Shown one piece after another: positions 7,804 to 12,635 of a DNA stretch of 12,635 bases. Position numbers and translations under genes: made by a program. Source of the DNA: Acidobacteriota bacterium. Its GTDB lineage: Bacteria; Planctomycetota; Phycisphaerae; WQYP01; JAJZKJ01. Where the stretch lies: positions 1 through 12,635 of the forward strand of contig JAJZKJ010000018.1 of the NCBI GenBank assembly GCA_021804195.1. The letters are read 5' to 3'. Positions within the stretch are counted from its first letter, which is position 1, and each line of letters begins with the position of its first letter. The notes under the pieces are model-generated. The model did not search any database. It had not been told where the DNA came from and was given only the letters and a program-made list of their open reading frames with translations.

Positions 7804-9231
7804 ATGTTGCGCATAAAACTTGGCTTCGCGGGCGTTCTGCTTGCGATATTCGGTCTGGCCGCCTGCGGCGGCGGCGCGTCCGCCGGCAGCCCTGGCGGCA
7901 GCGGCAATGGCAGCGCCTATTCGGCGCCGATGATGGTCTCGGCCGGCGACGCACCGCTGAGCAATGTGATCACGGCCGATGTTACGGTGTCTTCTGTGAG
8001 CCTGACCAACAGCGCGGGCCAGCAGATCCAGGTGATGTCGAAACCGCAGACGATTGAGCTGGCCAGCCTGGTGGGAGTGCGGCAGCCTTTGCATCTGGGC
8101 AACGTTCCCGGCGGGGCCTATAACGCAGTCACCGTGACCGTCACCGGAGCCAGTATTGTGTATATTGACCCCACCACGGGAGCGGCGGTCTCGGCCAATG
8201 CCACGATTCAAAACGGCACGGTCAGCGTGGCCCTCAACCCGACGCTGACGGTAGATAGTGACGATGGCCTGCAGTTGCACATTGATTTCAATCTGGCGCA
8301 ATCGCTGAGTATTTCCGGCTCCAGCGTCGTCTTCACACCGGCCATTCGCGCCGCCTGGGGCAAAGTGAAAGATCTTTCCGATGTGGAACGGCATGTGCGC
8401 GTGGTGGGCAGCGTGACGGCGGTCAGCGCTTCTTCCATCACGGTGCAGGCGGGCAGCTCCAATGCCACCTGGGCTTTTGTGGTGAATAACCAGACCCAAT
8501 TCAATGCCGGACTCTCGATTGCCCAGATTCAGGTGGGTTCGGTCGCGCTGGTGCGGGGCACGGTGCGGCAGGATGGCGGCCTGGTGGCGCGGCATATCAG
8601 CTCATTGCTGGATGGGCAGGTGGAGAACCAGTCGGAGCTGGCGGCGGTGGGGGTGGTGGCCTCGGCCACGACCGATGCCACTGGCGCCGTGACTTCGTTT
8701 GAATTCGCGGTGCGCTATGGCTTTGGCAGCGGCACGTTTGGCGACCTGTTGAACGTGGCGGTCAACTCAACCACCATCTACAGCGTGGGCGACGAAGCGC
8801 AGTCGCTGGGCATAAGCGCCACGGCCTTCAACAACGCCGAAATTTTTCCCGGCCAGTCACTGCTGCTGATCGGGATCTATAACGGCAATAACGCGCTGAC
8901 CGCGCAGGAGCTGCGGCTGGCGGGCGAAGGCGCGCATGGAACCCTGGCCGCCGCGGCGCAGGGCTCGAATCCGAACTATTCCTTTACCCTCCAGTTGCCG
9001 GCCTGGTCGTATCTGACTCTGCTGGAGAAGCTCGGAACCGTCGGCGTGACCACAAATTCCAATACTGAATTTGGCGATCAGCTCAATGCCGACAGCTTCG
9101 GGTCCACGCCGGTGGGCACGCCGCTGACGGTGCGCGGTTATCTGCTCGAATCAGGCAGCGGGCAGTTCAGCTTCTATGCCTCGCATCTGAACCAGACTGA
9201 ACCGCCGGAGCAGCCGGAGAACGGATCGTAA
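7804..9231 (+). CDS. DUF4382-type lipoprotein with three DUF5666-like modules
   Basis: Predicted lipoprotein of 475 residues. The N-terminus has a short basic start, a hydrophobic core and the lipobox LAAC with Cys21 as the lipidated residue, followed by a Gly/Ser-rich linker (22-40). Residues about 42-180 resemble DUF4382: SAGDAPLSNVITADVTVSSVSLT, then a strand pair with QPLHLGNVPGGAYNAVTVTV, the usual hallmarks of that family. Residues about 199-270, 280-375 and 378-465 then look like three successive small beta modules of the DUF5666 kind, each closing with a similar strand pair (VRGTVRQDGGLVARHI, LIGIYNGNNALTAQEL, VRGYLLESGSGQFSFY). No enzymatic motif is visible and the biochemical function is not known to me. 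It follows the receptor gene in the same direction but is 263 bp away and is closed by its own terminator, so it is probably a single transcription unit. Confidence 0.8.
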   Translation: MLRIKLGFAGVLLAIFGLAACGGGASAGSPGGSGNGSAYSAPMMVSAGDAPLSNVITADVTVSSVSLTNSAGQQIQVMSKPQTIELASLVGVRQPLHLGNVPGGAYNAVTVTVTGASIVYIDPTTGAAVSANATIQNGTVSVALNPTLTVDSDDGLQLHIDFNLAQSLSISGSSVVFTPAIRAAWGKVKDLSDVERHVRVVGSVTAVSASSITVQAGSSNATWAFVVNNQTQFNAGLSIAQIQVGSVALVRGTVRQDGGLVARHISSLLDGQVENQSELAAVGVVASATTDATGAVTSFEFAVRYGFGSGTFGDLLNVAVNSTTIYSVGDEAQSLGISATAFNNAEIFPGQSLLLIGIYNGNNALTAQELRLAGEGAHGTLAAAAQGSNPNYSFTLQLPAWSYLTLLEKLGTVGVTTNSNTEFGDQLNADSFGSTPVGTPLTVRGYLLESGSGQFSFYASHLNQTEPPEQPENGS

Positions 9232-9260
9232 AAACTGTTGTTCAGTCTCGCATGCGAAAT

Positions 9261-9293
9261 ACCGGAAGGCCCCCCGGCCTTCCGGTTTCTTTT
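9261..9293 (+). terminator. Strong intrinsic terminator of the lipoprotein gene
   Basis: A perfect 11-bp stem (ACCGGAAGGCC / GGCCTTCCGGT) closes a CCCC loop and is followed at once by TTCTTTT (9287-9293). It lies 30 bp after the lipoprotein stop and 25 bp before leuB, so it separates the two transcription units. Confidence 0.92.
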
Positions 9294-9300
9294 AGCCGCT

Positions 9301-9309
9301 TGCTATTCT
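9301..9309 (+). promoter_or_regulatory. Probable extended -10 promoter of leuB (leaderless mRNA)
   Basis: TGC-TATTCT matches an extended -10 element (TGn followed by a 4-of-6 match to TATAAT). It ends 8 nt before the leuB ATG at 9318, so transcription would begin at or next to the start codon. There is no Shine-Dalgarno sequence before leuB, which fits a leaderless message. No -35 is recognisable, because that position falls in the upstream terminator. Confidence 0.4.
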
Positions 9310-9317
9310 GAATATCT

Positions 9318-10379
9318 ATGTCATTCAAGATTTGCCTTTTGCCGGGCGACGGCATTGGCCCGGAAGTGACCGCGGCCGCCGTCAGCGTATTGGAGCGGAC
9401 CGCGGCGCGGCATCATTTTGCCTTCACCACGGCGGAATATCCCATCGGCGGCGTGGCGTTGCGCGCCGCCGGCTCGCCTTTTCCCGATGCCACCCGCCAG
9501 GCGGTTTTGGCCGCGGATGCGGTTCTGCTGGGCGCGGTGGGCGCGCCGGAATTTGACCGCGAACCGCCGGCGCGCAAACCCGAAACCGGGCTGCTGCAGC
9601 TTCGCCAGGCGCTGGGCGGCTTTGCCAATCTGCGGCCGGTCATGCGCTACCCCAATGCCGGCAGCACCCCGCTGAAAGATGAAATTGTCGCTGGCGCGGA
9701 CTTCATCGTGGTGCGCGAGCTGACGGGGGGAATTTATTTTGGCCAGCCCCGAGGCTTCGCCGCCGGACGCCAGTCGGCGCATAACACCATGGCGTACAGC
9801 GTGGAGGAAATCGAGCGCGTGGCCCGGATCGCCTTCGGGCTGGCGGCGGAACGGCGCGGCAAGCTGACCAGCGTGGATAAGGCCAATGTGCTGGAAGTCA
9901 GCCAGCTCTGGCGGGAAACCGTCATCCGGGTGGCCGCCGATTACCCCCAGGTCAAATTGGATCATCTCTATATAGATAATGCCGCCATGCAGATTCTGCT
10001 GCGGCCGCGCGACTTCGATGTGCTGCTCACCGGCAACCTGTTTGGCGACATCCTGAGTGATGAGGCCGGAGTGCTGGCCGGCTCGCTCGGCCTGCTGCCC
10101 TCGGCCTCGATCGGCGGGCGGGTGGGACTCTATGAGCCGGTGCATGGCTCGGCGCCGGATCTGGCCGGTCAGGATGTCGCGAACCCGCTGGGCGCGATCT
10201 TGTCGGCGGCGCTGCTGTTGCGCTATTCGCTGCGGCAGCCGGCGGCGGCCAAGGCCATCGAAGCGGCGGTGGCGCGCACTCTGGCCGACGGCCTGCGCAC
10301 CCGCGATATCGCCGGCGCCGGACCCCGCCTGGGGTGCCGGGCGATGGCGGCGGCGGTCATCGAGCGGCTGGCCGGATAA
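9318..10379 (+). CDS. leuB: 3-isopropylmalate dehydrogenase
   Basis: Catalyses the NAD-dependent oxidation and decarboxylation of 3-isopropylmalate to 2-oxoisocaproate, the third step specific to leucine biosynthesis, in the cytoplasm. The 353-residue length is typical. Visible signatures are [11 protein letters not shown] (7-17), the substrate-binding arginines in [17 protein letters not shown] (R96, R106) and [12 protein letters not shown] (R133, Y140), the catalytic lysine in SVDKANVLE (K188), the metal-binding aspartates in YIDNAAMQ (D220) and [10 protein letters not shown] (D244, D248), and the NAD-binding EPVHGSAPD (273-281). The ELTGGIYFG and GFANLRPV segments favour LeuB over isocitrate or tartrate dehydrogenases. 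No leuA, leuC or leuD is within the window, so the gene looks detached from the rest of its pathway here. It is bounded by a terminator upstream and GC hairpins downstream. Confidence 0.95.
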   Translation: MSFKICLLPGDGIGPEVTAAAVSVLERTAARHHFAFTTAEYPIGGVALRAAGSPFPDATRQAVLAADAVLLGAVGAPEFDREPPARKPETGLLQLRQALGGFANLRPVMRYPNAGSTPLKDEIVAGADFIVVRELTGGIYFGQPRGFAAGRQSAHNTMAYSVEEIERVARIAFGLAAERRGKLTSVDKANVLEVSQLWRETVIRVAADYPQVKLDHLYIDNAAMQILLRPRDFDVLLTGNLFGDILSDEAGVLAGSLGLLPSASIGGRVGLYEPVHGSAPDLAGQDVANPLGAILSAALLLRYSLRQPAAAKAIEAAVARTLADGLRTRDIAGAGPRLGCRAMAAAVIERLAG

Positions 10380-10411
10380 TCCGGTGGCCGGAGCGGCCGG
10401 CCGGAAAATAC

Positions 10412-10428
10412 GAGCGGCTGTCCCGCTC
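10412..10428 (+). other. Small hairpin between leuB and tetR
   Basis: GAGCGG-ctgtc-CCGCTC forms a 6-bp stem with a 5-nt loop, 32 bp after the leuB stop. No T run follows, so it is at best a weak or Rho-assisted terminator. It lies just upstream of the tetR promoter. Confidence 0.35.
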
Positions 10429-10435
10429 TGAACTG

Positions 10436-10444
10436 TGATACTAT
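10436..10444 (+). promoter_or_regulatory. Probable -10 region of the tetR-tolC promoter
   Basis: TGA-TACTAT reads as an extended -10 element. The overlapping TATAAA (10442-10447) is an alternative. Either would start transcription at about 10450-10454, inside the palindrome that follows, leaving a leader of only about 15-18 nt with no good Shine-Dalgarno match (weak AAGAG at 10456-10460). Confidence 0.45.
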
Positions 10445-10470
10445 AAAACTGACTCAAGAGTCAGTTTTAT
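10443..10470. promoter_or_regulatory. 28-bp palindromic operator across the tetR promoter and start codon
   Basis: The arms ATAAAACTGACTC and GAGTCAGTTTTAT are perfect 13-bp inverted repeats around an AA centre. The site runs from the -10 region through the expected transcription start into the first two bases of the tetR ATG (10469). TetR-family dimers bind palindromes of this kind close to their own genes, so autorepression of tetR-tolC is the natural reading. The symmetry is seen directly; the binding protein is inferred. Confidence 0.8.
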
Positions 10471-11158
10471 GACCAGAGCGCAAAACAGCCGCAAAACCCG
10501 GCGCGAAGTGCTGGCCGAGTTTCGCGGCGGTGAAATTCTGGCGGCGGCGCGCCGGGTCTTCGCCCACCGCGGCTTTGATGCGGCCACGCTCGAGGAAGTG
10601 GCCCAGGAAGCCGGCATTGCCAAAGGCACCCTCTATCTCTATTTTCCCAGCAAGGAAGAAATCTTCTGGGCGGCGGTGCGGGAGCGCATGCTGGAACTGC
10701 GCCAGCGCGCCCAGGCGGCCATGCGCCAGGCCGAGGGCATTCAAGCCCGCTTGCGCGCCGCGATCGCGGCGCGGGGCGAGCTGATGCGCTCCGATACCGA
10801 GTTCATGCGCATCTATCTCACCGAGTTTGGCCATCTCTGCGCCCACCCCACCCGCCATCGCAAACCCTTTCGCGAACTCTATCTGGCCATGGCCCGCGAC
10901 CTGGCGGATGTTCTCGAAGACGGCATGCGGACCGGCGAGCTGCGCCCCGGGCCGCCCCTCGAGCTTGCCCTGACGCTGCAGTTTCTGATGCGCGACTGTT
11001 TCACCGCCCGCTACATGGGCGTCTTCGCGGATGACGGCCTGAATCTGGAAAATTTTGTCTTTGAATTGTTCTGGTACGGCGTCCGGCCCCAGTCCGCCCC
11101 GCCGCGGCCAGCGGAAAAGCCGGCGGCCCCGCCGCGGCGCAAGCGAAAAACGAGGTGA
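10469..11158 (+). CDS. TetR/AcrR-family transcriptional repressor
   Basis: DNA-binding regulator of 229 residues. The N-terminal helix-turn-helix domain is clear: ILAAARRVFAHRGFDAATLE (about 23-42), the recognition region VAQEAGIAKGTLYLYFPSKEE (44-64) and the family hallmark YLYFPSKEE. The rest is helical and should form the ligand-binding and dimerisation domain; it gives no hint of the ligand. The last 15 residues are basic and proline-rich (PPRRKRKTR), unusual as a tail and probably disordered. The start at 10469 is set by the palindrome and by the close match of the N-terminus to family length. The stop TGA (11156-11158) is 5 nt before the tolC start, so the two are translated from one mRNA. 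The probable role is repression of the efflux operon until an inducing toxic compound binds. Confidence 0.9.
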   Translation: MTRAQNSRKTRREVLAEFRGGEILAAARRVFAHRGFDAATLEEVAQEAGIAKGTLYLYFPSKEEIFWAAVRERMLELRQRAQAAMRQAEGIQARLRAAIAARGELMRSDTEFMRIYLTEFGHLCAHPTRHRKPFRELYLAMARDLADVLEDGMRTGELRPGPPLELALTLQFLMRDCFTARYMGVFADDGLNLENFVFELFWYGVRPQSAPPRPAEKPAAPPRRKRKTR

Positions 11159-11163
11159 GGACG

Positions 11164-12597
11164 ATGCGAAATCCATGGCGAAAGATTGGAATGCTGGCCG
11201 GCTTGGGGCTGGCTGCTGTCACGGCCGCGGCCCAGGGCGTGCCGGGGCTTCCCGCCCTGCCCACCCCGCCGCCGCTGGCGCAGGTGGGGGGAAGGGAACT
11301 GGCGGGCGGGGTGGCGCGGGGCGCGGTCTCGGCGCGGCCCTTGCGTCTGACTCTGGGCCAGGCGATCACGCGCGGGCTGCAAGCCAATCTGGCGGCCTTA
11401 TTAGGCGCCTCCAATGTGCGCGAAGCCGCGGCCACGCATCTGGCCGCGCTCTCCGCCCTGCTGCCGCAGGTGCAGGCCAGCGCCTATGATCTGCGCCAGA
11501 AAATCAGCCTCGCGACCATCGGCTTGAATTTCCCCGGAGTGCCGCTCATTGTGGGGCCGTTCAATGTGGCCGATGCGCGCGCCTATCTGCATGAAAACCT
11601 GGTCAATCTTTCGGCCATTCAGGACTTTCGCGCCGCCAATGCGGGACAAAAATCCGTGCGGCTCAGCTATGCCCAGATTCGCAATCTGGTGGTCGAAGCG
11701 GTCAGCCATCAATATCTGCTGACTCTGGCGGATGCCAGCCAGGTCGTCGCTATCCGCGCGCAAGTCAAAACCGCGCGGACCGCCCGGCAGCAGGCCCGCG
11801 ACCGCCTGCGCGCGGGCACCATCTCGCGCCTGGATCTGGTGCGGGCCGAGGTGGAGCTGGCGTCCGAGCGGCAGCGGCTGATCACCGCCCGCAACGCGCT
11901 GGCGCAGCAGAAGCTGGCGCTGGCGCGCGCGATCGGGCTGCCCCAGGCGCAGGCATTTCGCCTGGTCTCAGCATTACCCAACACGCCGGCGCCCAAATTC
12001 ACGCAGGCGCAGGTGGTGCGCGCGGCCTGGGCGCAGCGGCCCGACCTGCAAGCCGCGCTGGCGCTGGTGCGCTCCGATCAGCTGCAGGTTGCGGCGGCTG
12101 CCGATCAGCGCTGGCCGCGGCTTTCGCTGGATGCCAACTACGGAACCATCGGTCATACCTTCACCCGGAATCGCCCCACGTATGCGGTTGAAGGGGAATT
12201 GCAAATGCCGATTTTCACCGGCGGCCGCATCCGGGCCCAGGTCGCCGTGGCCCGTGCCAGCTTGCGCGCCGCTGAAGACCGGCTCGCCGACCTGCGCGCC
12301 CAGGCGGCGCAGCAGGCGCGCGACGCCTGGCTCAATGTGCGCGCCCTGCGCCGGCAGGTGAAAGTCGCCCGCCAGTCGCGCGGTTTGGCGCGCCAGGAGC
12401 TGACGCTGGCCCGCGACCGGTTTCGCGCCGGCCTGGGTGACAACCTGGAAGAAATTCAGGCGCAGCAGCAGTTGGCGTTGGCCAATCACAACTATATCCA
12501 GAGCCTCTACGTTTTCAATCTGGCCAAAATCAGCCTGGCGGCCGCTCTGGGAGTGGCCGCCGTGCAGTGGCGCCAGTATTTGGAAGGAACTCATTAG
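11164..12597 (+). CDS. TolC-family outer membrane efflux protein
   Basis: Outer-membrane channel of a tripartite efflux or type I export system, 477 residues. It has a signal peptide (hydrophobic 9-23, likely cut at AAA-Q), a proline-rich linker (about 26-40) and the duplicated OEP fold. The internal repeat is visible: ARDRLRAGTISRLDLVRAEVEL (211-232) and ARDRFRAGLGDNLEEIQAQQQL (416-437) are equivalent segments of the two halves. The motif MPIFTGGRIRAQV (348-360) is typical of the second beta hairpin region. Long alanine-rich helices around these segments would form the periplasmic tunnel. I chose ATG 11164, with GAGGTG 6 nt upstream, over a GTG at 11155 that adds only three residues. It is the second gene of the tetR operon; adaptor and pump genes would be expected next. 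Confidence 0.92.
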   Translation: MRNPWRKIGMLAGLGLAAVTAAAQGVPGLPALPTPPPLAQVGGRELAGGVARGAVSARPLRLTLGQAITRGLQANLAALLGASNVREAAATHLAALSALLPQVQASAYDLRQKISLATIGLNFPGVPLIVGPFNVADARAYLHENLVNLSAIQDFRAANAGQKSVRLSYAQIRNLVVEAVSHQYLLTLADASQVVAIRAQVKTARTARQQARDRLRAGTISRLDLVRAEVELASERQRLITARNALAQQKLALARAIGLPQAQAFRLVSALPNTPAPKFTQAQVVRAAWAQRPDLQAALALVRSDQLQVAAAADQRWPRLSLDANYGTIGHTFTRNRPTYAVEGELQMPIFTGGRIRAQVAVARASLRAAEDRLADLRAQAAQQARDAWLNVRALRRQVKVARQSRGLARQELTLARDRFRAGLGDNLEEIQAQQQLALANHNYIQSLYVFNLAKISLAAALGVAAVQWRQYLEGTH

Positions 12598-12635
12598 GCA
12601 GACTTTGCTGATTGATTTGTACGGGAGCGATGGCC
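12598..12635 (+). other. Right edge: possible start of the next operon gene
   Basis: After the tolC stop there are 38 bases. GGGAG (12623-12627) is followed 2 nt later by ATGGCC (12630-12635), which could be the first two codons of a further gene. The spacing is short and only two codons are visible, so this is only a hint. In comparable operons a periplasmic adaptor or pump gene stands here. Confidence 0.25.

Noticed and set aside
7741..8595. Minus-strand open frame of 284 codons opposite the lipoprotein gene
   Set aside because: Histidine- and arginine-rich shadow of the lipoprotein frame without any recognisable motif.
9321..10457. Minus-strand open frame of 378 codons opposite leuB
   Set aside because: Covers conserved leuB coding sequence on the other strand and shows no known domain; explained by codon bias of GC-rich genes.

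Overview
The window is GC-rich bacterial chromosomal DNA. It most likely comes from the Acidobacteriota. This is inferred from an Oar-type TonB-dependent receptor with an N-terminal carboxypeptidase-regulatory-like domain, a DUF4382-type lipoprotein, and the style of the ftsH, leuB and TetR/TolC genes; no rRNA or other phylogenetic marker is present to prove it. There are eight protein genes (one cut by the left edge). I see no tRNA, rRNA, CRISPR, insertion sequence or phage gene.

Layout. (1) Positions 1-696, plus strand: C-terminal part of a Gfo/Idh/MocA-family oxidoreductase. It converges on ftsH, and a perfect 11-bp GC hairpin lies in the 48-bp gap. (2) Positions 745-3967, minus strand: tilS followed by ftsH, a pairing found in several bacterial phyla. 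ftsH appears to start at a TTG and to have its own promoter with a perfect TATAAT box. (3) Positions 3968-4180: divergent intergenic region with an AT-rich core flanked by a 12-bp direct repeat. (4) Positions 4181-7540, plus: large TonB-dependent outer-membrane receptor. (5) Positions 7541-7803: intergenic region with small inverted repeats. (6) Positions 7804-9231, plus: lipoprotein with a DUF4382-like domain and three successive DUF5666-like beta modules, closed by a textbook intrinsic terminator. (7) Positions 9318-10379, plus: leuB, standing alone, probably with a leaderless transcript. (8) Positions 10469-12597, plus: tetR-tolC operon with a long, nearly perfect palindrome across the tetR promoter and start codon. 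The window ends 38 bp after tolC, probably at the start of the next efflux gene.

How they work together. The genes do not form one pathway. ftsH and tilS are housekeeping genes (membrane proteolysis; tRNA-Ile lysidine modification). The receptor and lipoprotein are cell-envelope proteins that may or may not be partners. leuB belongs to leucine biosynthesis. The tetR-tolC pair looks like the head of a self-regulated efflux operon whose pump and adaptor genes would lie beyond the right edge. I found no convincing new multi-gene system. The most notable points are the operator over the tetR start codon, the three-module lipoprotein, and a set of genes (tilS, leuB, tetR) whose -10 boxes sit so close to the start codon that leaderless or near-leaderless mRNAs are likely.
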